Part shown: piece by piece, positions 7,237-15,750 of the stretch
Numbering within the stretch: position 1 is the first letter of the stretch
Layout: each line of letters starts with the position of its first letter
Assembly: GCA_945878715.1 (NCBI GenBank)
Contig: CAMCTX010000013.1
Span: forward strand, 1 to 32,515
Direction: 5' to 3'
DNA: 32,515 nucleotides
DNA from: Legionella genomosp. 1
GTDB taxonomy: Bacteria > Pseudomonadota > Gammaproteobacteria > UBA6186 > Azoamicaceae
Made by a program: the position numbers and the translations under genes
The notes under the pieces: model-generated
Seen by the model: the letters and a program-made list of their open reading frames with translations, nothing else
What the model was told of the DNA's origin: nothing
The model's database searches: none

Positions 7237-7671
7237 ATGAGTAGAGCTAAGAAAATCATTTTAATTCTGGGTGTTTTGGTGGGCATGATGGCCTCGGTTT
7301 ATTTTTATCTTGATAATACGCGAAAAGAGATCGATGCAGTTGTGCAACCTATGATTCGTGAAATGGTAGCAAGCCATTGGGATCGCAGTGTGATTGAGGG
7401 CTATTCCACCGAACCCTTTAAACAATCGCAACATCAAAACAATGAACAATATGAAGCGATGTTAGAGGATCTAAGAACCCTTGGTCCAATCAATGATTAT
7501 AAGGGTGTTCAAGAGTTCACTGTTAGGAAAAATAAAGATGAATATTTGCAGAAAGCCGGCGTTTTGATCGATTTTGAACAAGTATCGGCCATCATGATTA
7601 TAAGCTTGAAGAAAATAGAGGATAAATGGCTCATGCAGGGGTTTAAGCTGAAAAACGCGGAAGCCGAATAA
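7237..7671 (+). CDS. Small membrane-anchored protein of unknown function
   Basis: 144 residues beginning MSRAKKIILILG, a basic start followed by one hydrophobic helix (residues ~6-24), then a soluble domain of about 115 residues. This topology fits an inner-membrane anchor with a periplasmic domain. The domain resembles small DUF4019/NTF2-like folds in length and in its alternating helix-strand pattern, but I do not recognise it. ATG 7237 is chosen over in-frame GTG 7231 because AGGAG at 7225-7229 sits 7 bp before the ATG and only 1 bp before the GTG. Likely co-transcribed with the RDD protein. Confidence 0.65.
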   Translation: MSRAKKIILILGVLVGMMASVYFYLDNTRKEIDAVVQPMIREMVASHWDRSVIEGYSTEPFKQSQHQNNEQYEAMLEDLRTLGPINDYKGVQEFTVRKNKDEYLQKAGVLIDFEQVSAIMIISLKKIEDKWLMQGFKLKNAEAE

Positions 7672-7678
7672 AAGGATC

Positions 7679-7699
7679 GCTGCGCTTAAATCGCGCAGC
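7679..7699. terminator. Hairpin between convergent genes
   Basis: GCTGCGC and GCGCAGC pair around a 7-base loop between the end of the small anchored protein gene and the end of zapD, overlapping the zapD stop. A weak T stretch (CCTTTTATT) follows on the minus strand only. It could work as a terminator for zapD. Confidence 0.4.
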
Positions 7700-8453
7700 A
7701 ACTCATTTCAAATTCTAAAGTCTCTAAAACCTGTTTAGGACGTCCGGTATCGGTATAGTGCATAAAGCGCACATTAATACGATGCTTATTACCGCTCACT
7801 TCTGGGTAAAGTTCAGAATCTGTACTCAGTGCAATACGCAATAACTGGCAGGCGTATTGAGTCTCTAGGGATTTTTGAAAGAAACCATTGGGCGCCAGTT
7901 GTCGTTCGAATAAAGTGCTGTTTCTAATTAAGGCTAAGATTAATTCAATACCCTCATAAAAAGGGGTGATCTCCTCTAACCATTGTGCCAAAGCGGCTGA
8001 TTTAAGGTGAGGGTCTTGATGCAGCCAATAATGGTAGGCCGGTATGTCAAAGCTACAGGTGCCACCACTGATCACGGTGCGTTGGCGCACGCTGTTCAGT
8101 AGATCATTCTCACGGATCTGGCTGCTCAGTTTATTCGGTAAGCGCTGCACATTCTGGGATTGATGGCTTAGCTCTTGCAGGGTTTTTTCAAGGCGACCCT
8201 TATCAACATTCGCGATGTCCAAAAGCCTGGAGAGTTCATTGCGGTGACGGTCCAATTCTTTAAGCACTTCAGAGCGTAAATCGGTCCGATCCAGAATGGT
8301 AATCACCTCGACCAGTGCCGAAACGCTGGCATGACTATCCCACACAGAATAGCCATTTTTGAAGTGCGAAATCTGACTTAAAAGATGTTCCAGCCTTAAG
8401 AAAACTCTGATCCGTTCGTTTAAAGGATGCTCGTATAAGATCCGGCTTGACAT
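7686..8453 (-). CDS. zapD: Cell division protein ZapD
   Basis: ZapD (formerly YacF, DUF1342) crosslinks FtsZ protofilaments in the cytoplasm and supports Z-ring formation. The 255-residue length matches the family. It starts with the typical ILYEHPLNERIRVFLRLEHL and has a long helical N-terminal half. The C-terminal beta domain includes GGTCSFDIPAYHYWL, a very conserved ZapD segment. In gammaproteobacteria zapD commonly follows the pilB-pilC-pilD cluster, as here. coaE, often between pilD and zapD, is missing and a repeat lies in its place. Confidence 0.92.
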   Translation of the reverse strand: MSSRILYEHPLNERIRVFLRLEHLLSQISHFKNGYSVWDSHASVSALVEVITILDRTDLRSEVLKELDRHRNELSRLLDIANVDKGRLEKTLQELSHQSQNVQRLPNKLSSQIRENDLLNSVRQRTVISGGTCSFDIPAYHYWLHQDPHLKSAALAQWLEEITPFYEGIELILALIRNSTLFERQLAPNGFFQKSLETQYACQLLRIALSTDSELYPEVSGNKHRINVRFMHYTDTGRPKQVLETLEFEMSCCAI

Positions 8454-8533
8454 GCATGCACTATATAGGATCTTTGGTTGTCTGAATAGTGCACGTTATC
8501 ACCCTTCCCCATAACCAGATTTTTATCTAGAAC

Positions 8534-8618
8534 GCTTTTAAGATGCGATTACCCTCTCCCGTTTGACGGGAGAGGGTGGCACACCGAAGCGCAAAGCGCG
8601 TAGGTGGCCGGGTGAGGG
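8534..8618 (+). repeat. CCCTC...GAGGG palindromic repeat, near-identical to copy 1
   Basis: 85 bp matching 2888-2972 with a single difference (CGCAAAGCG versus CGCAGAGCG), including 18 bp of upstream flank. It lies in the 183-bp zapD-pilD gap. Such high identity between distant copies suggests recent spread or gene conversion. Confidence 0.85.
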
Positions 8619-8636
8619 CTGGGGGTCGTGAGCAGT

Positions 8637-9464
8637 TTATCCAAGGCCTAGCACTTGAAAATAATACAGGGGGATCCTGTTTTGAAAATACAAGGTGCAA
8701 AGACCGGCTACTGCGATAAAGGGCCCGAAAGGAATTGCGGTATGGCGATCTTTATCCTTAAAGAGTATAAGACCGATACCGAATAAGGCGCCCAGCATCG
8801 AAGAGAAAAAGAGAATAAACAAGAGTGATTGCCAACCAAACCATGCACCCATCAGCGCCATGAGTTTAAAGTCTCCATAACCCATCCCTTCTTTTCCGGT
8901 GATCCACTTAAACACCCAGTACACAGACCACAGTGATAGGTATCCACAGAGTGCACCGAGAATGGCCGAGGTAGGGCTTGCGAAGGTTTGGTAAGTATTA
9001 AAGAACAGTCCTAGCCATAAACAGGGCAGGGTGAGGGTATCGGGTAGAAGCTTATGATGCATATCAATCACACTTAAGGTAATCAATGTCCACACCAACA
9101 GCAATCCAGCAAGGGTTGCCATACTCCAGCCATATTGCAGGGCCACGCAGACAGAGAGTAAGGCACTCGCACTTTCAACCAGGGGATATTGTAGCGATAT
9201 TTTTTTGTGGCAATGTGCACAGCGTCCTTTGAGCTGCGCATAACTCCAAAGCGGGATATTGTAGTAGAAAGGGATCAGGTGTGTACAATGGGGGCAGTGG
9301 GATCGCGGTCGCCACAGATTAAACAGCGAGTACGCCCGGCCTTCGTGTTCTGCCTGCATCATTTTGGGGATCCGTAGAATGGCAACGTTTAACAGACTAC
9401 CCACTAAAAGACCCAGGAGCCCTACAGCACTTAGAAAAATCCAGCCATTTTGCATCCAATCCAT
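8637..9464 (-). CDS. pilD: Prepilin leader peptidase / N-methyltransferase
   Basis: Inner-membrane aspartic protease that removes the short leader of type IV prepilins after Gly and methylates the new N-terminal Phe. The 275-residue protein has a hydrophobic first helix and a cytoplasmic zinc loop with two Cys pairs (CPHC and CAHC). The two catalytic aspartates lie in VIDMHHKLLPD and GYGDFK. Multiple membrane helices fill the rest. AGGAG is 6 bp before the ATG, and pilC ends 8 bp upstream. Last gene of the pilA-B-C-D run, with PilA as its substrate. Confidence 0.95.
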   Translation of the reverse strand: MDWMQNGWIFLSAVGLLGLLVGSLLNVAILRIPKMMQAEHEGRAYSLFNLWRPRSHCPHCTHLIPFYYNIPLWSYAQLKGRCAHCHKKISLQYPLVESASALLSVCVALQYGWSMATLAGLLLVWTLITLSVIDMHHKLLPDTLTLPCLWLGLFFNTYQTFASPTSAILGALCGYLSLWSVYWVFKWITGKEGMGYGDFKLMALMGAWFGWQSLLFILFFSSMLGALFGIGLILFKDKDRHTAIPFGPFIAVAGLCTLYFQNRIPLYYFQVLGLG

Positions 9465-9472
9465 AACCGCTC

Positions 9473-10693
9473 CTACATGATGGATCCCATTTTGAATACG
9501 GGCAAGTACATGGCTATTACCAAACCACCCACCACTACACCCAGTATTACCATAATCAAGGGTTCTAGCAAGCTGGTCAGTCCATCGATAGTATTGTCGA
9601 CATCTTCTTCGTAGATGTTGGCAACCTTGGCCAACATTTCTTCTAAGGCACCCGACTCTTCGCCAATCGCAATCATTTGTGAGACCATTACAGGGAATAC
9701 CCCTGTTTTTCGCATGGAAGGGCCCATTTGTTGTCCGGCTTCTAAAGAGCTTTTAATCGTTTGTATGGCGGTATAATACACAATGTTATTGGTTGAAATC
9801 GACACCGCTTCTAGAGACTCAATCAGTGGCACACCCGCAGCCGAGGTCGTGGCAAGGGTACGGGCAAAGCGGGCAATCGCCGCTTTTTTGATAATCGGGC
9901 CAAACAAAGGTAATTTCACCAGCAGTATTTGGATAGCATCTCTGGTTTTCTTATGTCTTTTGTAGAGCTGGTTGATGAGGGTCACAAAGATTACCAGTAG
10001 TATCAGAATCAACAAGCCATGCGCCTCTAAGGCTTCCGATATGTGGAGTACGAATTGTGTAAAACCCGGTAGCTCTGCACCGTAGGATGCAAAAAGCTCT
10101 TTAAAGGTGGGTACTACTTTAATCAGTAGAATGCCCGTCACGATCAAAGCAACAGACAGCACAGCAGCAGGATAATACATGGCTTTTTTAATTTTCTTTT
10201 TTAAAGACTCTGATTTTTCTTTATAAAGGGCGATGCGGCCCATCATCACATCGAGGGTACCCGATAATTCACCGGCTTCTACTAAACTACACACCAGGGC
10301 ATCAAACTGTTCAGGGTGTGCTTTAATCGCTGCCGAAAAAGATTTTCCACCCTCTAAATCGCTGCGCACCTGACCACACAGCTTTTTTAGCGCACCACTG
10401 GGGTAACCATCGCAGATAATCGTGAGTGCTTGCACAATAGGAATACCTGCTGTTAGCATAATCGCCAGCTGTCGGTAAAAGGCAGCAATGTGATCACCCT
10501 TAATAGTAGAATATGCGCTAAATAAACCATTGGATTTTTGATGAACTTTTATGTCTTTCAATCCTTGGCTTTGCAAGGCGCCGCGTGCCGCAATCGAAGA
10601 CAGCGCAGAAATATCACCGGTTATTTTATTGTTTCTTTGATCAATAGCGGTATAGCTAAATTCCTTAATCGAAGAACTTTTCTTATCGCTCAT
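9473..10693 (-). CDS. pilC: Type IV pilus inner-membrane platform protein PilC
   Basis: Platform protein linking the PilB ATPase to pilin at the inner membrane. It is 406 residues, the usual size. Two T2SSF/GspF domains are visible, each starting with a FYRQLAIMLTAGIPIVQAL-type or FARTLATTSAAGVPLIESL-type segment. Long hydrophobic helices lie near residues 170-195, 220-240 and at the C-terminus (MVILGVVVGGLVIAMYLPVF). AAGGAG is 6 bp before the ATG. The gene starts 3 bp after pilB, so it is translationally coupled. Confidence 0.95.
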   Translation of the reverse strand: MSDKKSSSIKEFSYTAIDQRNNKITGDISALSSIAARGALQSQGLKDIKVHQKSNGLFSAYSTIKGDHIAAFYRQLAIMLTAGIPIVQALTIICDGYPSGALKKLCGQVRSDLEGGKSFSAAIKAHPEQFDALVCSLVEAGELSGTLDVMMGRIALYKEKSESLKKKIKKAMYYPAAVLSVALIVTGILLIKVVPTFKELFASYGAELPGFTQFVLHISEALEAHGLLILILLVIFVTLINQLYKRHKKTRDAIQILLVKLPLFGPIIKKAAIARFARTLATTSAAGVPLIESLEAVSISTNNIVYYTAIQTIKSSLEAGQQMGPSMRKTGVFPVMVSQMIAIGEESGALEEMLAKVANIYEEDVDNTIDGLTSLLEPLIMVILGVVVGGLVIAMYLPVFKMGSIM

Positions 10694-10696
10694 GGT

Positions 10697-12424
10697 CTAC
10701 TCCTTCATAATTCTAAATAATTCATCCAGGGTTGTTAGGCCTTTCTTAACTTTTTCTAAGCCTGCGCGTCGTAAACTCCACATACCTTCATCCAGGGCTT
10801 TTTGGTGTATAGTCATAGGGTTGCCACCGGCAAGTACCAGCGTGCTAATAGCAGAGGAAATGGGCATCACTTCGTAAAGGCCAATACGACCTTTATAGCC
10901 TTTTTTACATTTTTCACACCCTACCGGTTCAAAGAGTTCTAAGGTGGGGATCTCTTCTTCGCTAAAACCGTTTTCTAATAAAATATTTTTTGGTAGTTCC
11001 AAGGGTTTTTTACAATCACTACATAAAAGACGTGCTAAGCGTTGTGCGACCACCAAAGAAATAGAAGTTGCTAAATTATAAGCCGGAACCCCCATGTTCA
11101 CCATGCGTATAATCGTATCGGCGGCGCTATTGGTGTGCAGGGTAGAGAGCACCATATGGCCTGTTTGGGCTGCTTTTACCGCAATTTCAGCCGTTTCAAC
11201 ATCACGAATCTCACCCACCATAATAATATCAGGATCTTGACGCAGAAAAGCTCTTAAGGCTACGGCAAAGGTTAGGCCCGCTTTCAGATTAAGACTCACC
11301 TGGTTCACGCCCGGTAAATTAATTTCGATGGGATCTTCACAGGTCGAAATATTGCGTTGCGCGGTATTAAGAATATTAACGGCCGTGTACAAAGAAATCG
11401 TTTTACCACTACCGGTAGGGCCTGTCACCAAAATCATGCCTTGGGGTCTTTCAATAGCTTTAAGGAAAATTTCTTTTTGAAAACCCTCAAATCCGAGTGC
11501 ATCAACCCCTATTTTAGCGTTGGTTGGGTCCAGAATACGCATCACGATTTTTTCCCCATACAGGGTAGGGCAAGTGGCCACGCGAAAATCGATGGATCGT
11601 GCAGCCGAAAGGCGCATTTTAAAGCGACCATCTTGGGGTATACGACGTTCTGAAATATTTAAACGGGCCATCACCTTCAGACGCGCCGCCAAGCGATCGG
11701 CCGTGTTAGAGGGTGGGGTTGCATGTTCGTAGAGAATACCATCATGTCTAAAGCGGATCCGGTAGCTATTTTCATAAGGTTCAAAATGAAGATCGGAAGC
11801 GCCCATGTTCACCGCTTCTAGGATCACTTTATTAATAAAACGAATAATCGGGGCATCTTCGGTGCTGTCGCCCGAGGCTATTTTGGCAGCGGCCTCCTTG
11901 GCATCTTCTTCGTTAAAGAAATCGACTTCTTCCAGGTTGGCATCTAAAGCGCCTAAAGAAGCCGCCTCAGCGCTTGTAACAATTTTTGTAATGAGGGCAC
12001 TTAGCTTATGTTCTTCGACCAGTATGGCTTCGGTATACATATTGGTTTGGTATTTAATCTCATCCACGGCTTTTAAATTGGCCGGGTCTGAAATGGCAAT
12101 AAACAGTCTATCGCCCCGTTTAAAGATAGGTAAGGCGTGATATTGCATAATCAGCGCGGTGCTTAGCAGATCGCCTGGGATATTTTGCTGTTCAAAGGCA
12201 TCCAGATTGAGTACGGGGATCCCAAATTCTTGGGAACAGCGAATCGCGAGATCGGTGGGGTTGAGGGTACCGTTTTCAATTAAACAGCTAATAAAGGGTT
12301 TGGCTTCTTTCAGGGCTTGGTCGCTGGTGCTTAGGGCGAGTTCTTCTGTTAGCAATCCAATCTGGATTAACTTTCTGGCAAGACCCCCAAGAGGGGCTAT
12401 TTTGATGTTGCTTTCATCTGCCAT
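10697..12424 (-). CDS. pilB: Type IV pilus extension ATPase PilB
   Basis: Cytoplasmic hexameric ATPase that powers pilus extension. 575 residues. An N-terminal MshEN-like domain precedes the ATPase core. Walker A is GPTGSGKT, followed by Asp-box and His-box segments (CEDPIEINLPG, LSTLHTNSAADTI), and Walker B lies in DPDIIMVGEIRD. A tetra-Cys zinc motif is present (CSDC, then CEKC). The upstream gap to pilA holds a terminator and a second hairpin that reaches to within 5 bp of the ATG; only a weak AGAG lies before it, inside that stem. Confidence 0.95.
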   Translation of the reverse strand: MADESNIKIAPLGGLARKLIQIGLLTEELALSTSDQALKEAKPFISCLIENGTLNPTDLAIRCSQEFGIPVLNLDAFEQQNIPGDLLSTALIMQYHALPIFKRGDRLFIAISDPANLKAVDEIKYQTNMYTEAILVEEHKLSALITKIVTSAEAASLGALDANLEEVDFFNEEDAKEAAAKIASGDSTEDAPIIRFINKVILEAVNMGASDLHFEPYENSYRIRFRHDGILYEHATPPSNTADRLAARLKVMARLNISERRIPQDGRFKMRLSAARSIDFRVATCPTLYGEKIVMRILDPTNAKIGVDALGFEGFQKEIFLKAIERPQGMILVTGPTGSGKTISLYTAVNILNTAQRNISTCEDPIEINLPGVNQVSLNLKAGLTFAVALRAFLRQDPDIIMVGEIRDVETAEIAVKAAQTGHMVLSTLHTNSAADTIIRMVNMGVPAYNLATSISLVVAQRLARLLCSDCKKPLELPKNILLENGFSEEEIPTLELFEPVGCEKCKKGYKGRIGLYEVMPISSAISTLVLAGGNPMTIHQKALDEGMWSLRRAGLEKVKKGLTTLDELFRIMKE

Positions 12425-12428
12425 AAAA

Positions 12429-12480
12429 CACGCTCTTTGCTAATCACCCTACCGTTAAGTAGGGTGATGCAAAAAGCGTG
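12429..12480 (-). promoter_or_regulatory. Long hairpin in pilB leader, alternative to pilA terminator
   Basis: An inner perfect 10-bp stem (ATCACCCTAC/GTAGGGTGAT, loop of 6) is extended by an outer 12-base stem with one mismatch (CACGCTCTTTGC against GCAAAAAGCGTG). The right strand of the outer stem is shared with the pilA terminator, so the two structures exclude each other. The only ribosome-site-like AGAG before pilB lies in the outer stem. Confidence 0.5.
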
Positions 12481-12506
12481 CCAAAGCAGGGGCTCTGGCA
12501 CGCTTT
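12471..12506 (-). terminator. Rho-independent terminator after pilA
   Basis: Read on the minus strand, AAAGCGTGCCA pairs with TGGCACGCTTT around a 12-base loop and ends in TTTTT. It starts 10 bp past the pilA stop. It would let abundant pilA message end here, with readthrough supplying lower pilBCD expression. Confidence 0.8.
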
Positions 12507-12515
12507 ACAGCGAGA

Positions 12516-12968
12516 TTATTGGCAATTCGCTGGTGCTAAGGGAGTCCCAGCAGCACCAGCTATATTTCCAGCAGGATAACTGCGGCAGACCCATGTAATG
12601 GTTCCGGCGTTTACAGTAGGTACCAAAGCAATGGTGACGATTCCACCATTAATTGCATTTGGTCCACTTGTCACACTAACAATGCAAGTAGCATCACGAG
12701 CGATAGTCCAGCTTGCAGTAACGTTAGTGGGAGTTAGGGTAGGCACGTAAACAGCGGTCATGGCTGCACAACTGGCCAAACCGTTGGCCGTAAGATACTC
12801 AGTGACCGTGTCTTTTAGAACATCGGCATGATTAATTAATTCAACCACTCGCGCTTTCCCAATATAATTCCGATAGGAAGGTACCGCCACAGCGGCTAAT
12901 ATGCCAATGATCGCCACAACGACCATCAGTTCGATCAGTGAAAAACCTTTGTCTGTATAACGCTTCAT
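12516..12968 (-). CDS. pilA: Type IV major pilin PilA
   Basis: Structural subunit of the type IV pilus. The start is ATG 12968 rather than an upstream ATG at 13037, because GGAG lies 9 bp before it and it yields a classic short leader, MKRYTDKG, cut before [18 protein letters not shown]. Glu5 of the mature protein is present. The hydrophobic helix is followed by a ~100-residue globular domain with four Cys, the last two enclosing a C-terminal loop ending in ANCQ. The precursor is 150 residues. A sigma54-type promoter precedes it and a strong terminator follows. Processing is by PilD, assembly by PilB and PilC, all encoded downstream. Confidence 0.93.
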   Translation of the reverse strand: MKRYTDKGFSLIELMVVVAIIGILAAVAVPSYRNYIGKARVVELINHADVLKDTVTEYLTANGLASCAAMTAVYVPTLTPTNVTASWTIARDATCIVSVTSGPNAINGGIVTIALVPTVNAGTITWVCRSYPAGNIAGAAGTPLAPANCQ

Positions 12969-13062
12969 AAATGCAATCTCCAATGGGTGTAAGGGGTCCC
13001 TATTTGGAGTGTAGGCAGGGAATGGCGTTTTTTCCAATAAGGCGGTTTTTTTAGCTTAGATT

Positions 13063-13078
13063 TGCAAATGCCCTCCCT
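13063..13078 (-). promoter_or_regulatory. Possible sigma54 promoter of pilA
   Basis: On the minus strand AGGGAGGGCATTTGCA shows GG and GC elements with 10 bases between them, plus TTGC-A at -12, as in RpoN promoters. It lies about 95 bp before the pilA ATG. Many gammaproteobacterial pilA genes depend on RpoN. The -24 half is imperfect (GGGAG instead of GGCAC). Confidence 0.4.
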
Positions 13079-13135
13079 CGGATGCGGTGGAGGACCTGCA
13101 CGCCATAGCTTTGAGCGACGGGGGGTGGGTGATGG

Positions 13136-14470
13136 TCAGCGATAAAGCGTCAGCGTTTTTTCCTGCACCTCTTGCTCCGAGAAAGACTGTTCAACACGCT
13201 TGCGGCCCGCAAGACCCATACGGGTTCGAAGATCCGGGTCTTCAATCAAGCGGGCCAATGCTGTTGCCAAGGCTTCTGCATCGTGCGCAGGCACCAAAAA
13301 GCCATTTTCCCCATCCTGCACCACCGCACGACAGCCGGGTACATCGGTGGTCACAATAGGACGGCCACAGCTGGCGGCTTCCAGCAAGGATTTGGGTAAG
13401 CCCTCGCGATAGGAAGGCAGCACCGCAATATGGGCACTTGCATAGGCCGAGGCTACATCCTCAGCATGCCCCGCCCAGCGCAGAATCCCAGTGGCTTGCC
13501 AATGTTGCAGCGTTGTCTCTGGAATCGACGAAGGGTTTTCCGGATCGGGTAGGCCATAGAGCACAATGTCGATGGGCGTATTATGATTGCGGGTGCCAGT
13601 GTTATACCTTGCCTTAAGCATTTTGGCAGCCTCTGCCAATTCGCCTAGGCCCTTATGCCACAGAAGGCGTGCCATACAGACAATCTGTACGGGGGGTGTG
13701 GGTGCAAAGGGTTGAACATTGTAGTGATCCAGATTAACGCCTGCACCGGGAATAATAACCGATTGTTCGGGCCGAAGTGCAGCCTGTTGGATTAAATAAT
13801 CTTGATCATCGGTATTTTGTAAAATAAGGGTGCTGTTGGCTTCGGAAAAAATAGTTTTAAAGATTCGTAACACAAGCCATTTACTAATGTTTTTGATCAA
13901 GGTTGAATAGAAGTTATCCTTCTCCCGTTGCGGGAGAAGGTGGCACGCAGTGCCGGATGAGGGTTGATCAGGATGACAGAATACATCACATCTTCCTGCG
14001 ACCCTCACCCCCCGCTGTGCGGGTCCCCCCTCTCCCGTAACGGGAGAGGGTTTTAATTGCGTCATAGACGTTGTAAATAAATAACCCAATCCCGGCAGTG
14101 CATTAATCACACGTGGTACACCACACATGCGTGCCATCCACGATCCAAAAATCACAGGCTTGAGCGCAACCTGATGCACAACATCCGGCTTGTAGTGTTT
14201 ATAGATGCGATAAATTTCCAGAAGCGATCGTATTTGATGGAAGGGATTAAAACCACCACGTTTAAAATGATGCAGTGGAAAAACCGTAAGTCCCAAAGCC
14301 TCTAGTGCTTGCTTTGAGCCAAAGCCTGTGGCCTTTTCTGTCTTTGTGTTGAATCTTGTTACAAGAGCGACTTGATAAGAAGCTTTAAGCGCAGCCACCG
14401 CAATATGTAAGCGGTGTGAACAGAAATAATCAGCTTCAGCAACGAAGTACAGAATTTTTTTTTGTGTCAC
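13136..14470 (-). CDS. Glycosyltransferase family 4 with repeat-derived insert
   Basis: Cytoplasmic GT-B sugar transferase acting on a lipid-linked or surface glycan, related to PglA/CapM-type enzymes. The N-terminal domain begins KKILYFVAEADYFCSHRL, and the acceptor-side motif is NALPGLGYLF. The C-terminal nucleotide-sugar domain has the E-x7-E motif in SYREGLPKSLLEAASCGRP. The start is taken as GTG 14470, overlapping the stop of the dehydrogenase gene (GTGA); a longer frame from 14617 would run far into that gene. Residues ~141-184 are encoded by a paired palindromic repeat (13918-14050) and have a Pro/Gly/Arg-rich composition foreign to the family. Without them about 400 residues remain, a normal length. 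Confidence 0.85.
   Translation of the reverse strand: MTQKKILYFVAEADYFCSHRLHIAVAALKASYQVALVTRFNTKTEKATGFGSKQALEALGLTVFPLHHFKRGGFNPFHQIRSLLEIYRIYKHYKPDVVHQVALKPVIFGSWMARMCGVPRVINALPGLGYLFTTSMTQLKPSPVTGEGGPAQRGVRVAGRCDVFCHPDQPSSGTACHLLPQREKDNFYSTLIKNISKWLVLRIFKTIFSEANSTLILQNTDDQDYLIQQAALRPEQSVIIPGAGVNLDHYNVQPFAPTPPVQIVCMARLLWHKGLGELAEAAKMLKARYNTGTRNHNTPIDIVLYGLPDPENPSSIPETTLQHWQATGILRWAGHAEDVASAYASAHIAVLPSYREGLPKSLLEAASCGRPIVTTDVPGCRAVVQDGENGFLVPAHDAEALATALARLIEDPDLRTRMGLAGRKRVEQSFSEQEVQEKTLTLYR
13918..14050. repeat. Paired CCCTC...GAGGG repeats inside glycosyltransferase
   Basis: Two copies lie head to head. 13918-13963 has CCTTCTCCCG/CGGGAGAAGG, then GGCACGCAGTGCC and GATGAGGG. 14002-14050 has CCCTCACCCCCCGC, then CTCTCCCGTAACGGGAGAGGG. 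Together with the ~38 bp between them they are open in the gene's frame and add about 44 codons. Confidence 0.85.
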
Positions 14471-15750
14471 AACGTCCAATAAGCCATCCCTACAGGCTTC
14501 TTGTCTTTCCAGATCCGCTTCAGATCCGCGACCAATCCCTGGGGCCTTAAAAGCCGGGTTAAATCTTCGGTGCTGAACTGTGTATAGGGTTGGTGTGCCA
14601 CAGCGCTCACCACGCAATCATAGTCTGCAGCCGTGCTTAAGGATGCCAGCGGCATGCCCAATAAAGTTTGGGCTTCGATCGGATCGGCAAAGGCATCATG
14701 TACGGCTATCATACAGCCTTTGGTTTTTAAGGCCTGAATCAAATCAATGACTTTGGTATTTCTTAAATCGGGAATATTTTCTTTAAAAGTCAGGCCCAGA
14801 ATAAGAACCTTAAAATCAGAACGCGAAGGCTCTAAACGTTGTAGGGCCTCATAGATCTGATCGGCCATAAAGGCCCCCATGCTTTCATTAATACGTCTGC
14901 CTGCCAGAATAACGTCGGGGTCTATATTCAGCGTGCGTGCGCAGTGGGCAAGATAATAAGGATCCACCCCAATACAATGTCCGCCCACTAAACCCGGTTG
15001 AAAGGGCAGAAAATTCCATTTGGTATTGGCCGCATCCAAGACATCATAAATGGATAAGCCGAGTTTATTCACAATGGTGGTAATTTCATTCACAAAGGCA
15101 ATATTAATATCACGCTGTGCATTCTCAATTACTTTGGCCGCTTCGGCCGTTTTAATGGAGCTTGCTATAAAAATACGCCCCTCATTCATGCTGCCATAAA
15201 TGGTGTTCAATGTCTTTGCAATCTCAGGTGTTTGTCCTGCCACCACCTTGGTAATGCTATTCACAGTATGGTGTTTATCGCCTGGGTTAATACGTTCGGG
15301 CGAATAGCCTAAAAAGAAATCAACGCCACACACAAGACCAGACTGTTCAGCCAGTACTTTTCCACAGAAATCCTCGGTTACACCCGGATACACCGTGCTT
15401 TCAAACACCACGATAGCGCCTTTTTGCATAACTTTGCCAATCATTTCAGAGGCACTTTGCAAACAGCTTAAATCGGGGGTGTTTTGCGGTGTGACGGGCG
15501 TTGGTACTGTTACGATGTACACATCTTTCCCGCGTAGATCCTCAACCGTGTGGGTGAGTGCGAGTGGGGTCGATTGCAGGGTTGCACGGTCAATTTCATA
15601 GGTTTTATCAAGGCCTTGTTTTAAATCCGCAATACGTATGGTGTTAATATCAAAGCCCGTGACCGCAAAATGATGTGCCAGCGAGACCGCTAAAGGTAAA
15701 CCAACATAACCAAGGCCTACAATCGCTATTTTCAAAGGTGGATTATGCAT
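14467..15750 (-). CDS. UDP-N-acetylglucosamine 6-dehydrogenase-type nucleotide-sugar dehydrogenase
   Basis: NAD-dependent UDP-sugar 6-dehydrogenase of the TviB/WbpO/VipA branch, making a UDP-hexuronic acid for surface glycans. The Rossmann motif is VGLGYVGLP. The central segment GYSPERINPGD and the catalytic-Cys motif GLVGGHCIGVDPYYL follow, then the C-terminal LILGLTFKENIPDLRNT. The 427-residue length fits TviB. ATG 15750 is chosen over an upstream ATG at 15849 because AAGG lies just before it and family homology starts at KIAIVGLG. It overlaps the epimerase stop by 8 bp and is followed by the GT4 through a GTGA overlap. The exact substrate (UDP-GlcNAc, UDP-GalNAc or UDP-Glc) is inferred from similarity. 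Confidence 0.85.
   Translation of the reverse strand: MHNPPLKIAIVGLGYVGLPLAVSLAHHFAVTGFDINTIRIADLKQGLDKTYEIDRATLQSTPLALTHTVEDLRGKDVYIVTVPTPVTPQNTPDLSCLQSASEMIGKVMQKGAIVVFESTVYPGVTEDFCGKVLAEQSGLVCGVDFFLGYSPERINPGDKHHTVNSITKVVAGQTPEIAKTLNTIYGSMNEGRIFIASSIKTAEAAKVIENAQRDINIAFVNEITTIVNKLGLSIYDVLDAANTKWNFLPFQPGLVGGHCIGVDPYYLAHCARTLNIDPDVILAGRRINESMGAFMADQIYEALQRLEPSRSDFKVLILGLTFKENIPDLRNTKVIDLIQALKTKGCMIAVHDAFADPIEAQTLLGMPLASLSTAADYDCVVSAVAHQPYTQFSTEDLTRLLRPQGLVADLKRIWKDKKPVGMAYWTL

Noticed and set aside
11357-11732. Plus-strand ORFs inside pilB
   Set aside because: Antisense shadows of conserved PilB ATPase motifs.
12969-13037. Upstream ATG for the pilin
   Set aside because: It would hide the class-III leader; ATG 12968 has a good ribosome site and gives a proper prepilin leader.
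14471-14617. N-terminal extension of the glycosyltransferase
   Set aside because: It lies in another frame of the dehydrogenase gene; GTG 14470 at the GTGA overlap fits the conserved start.
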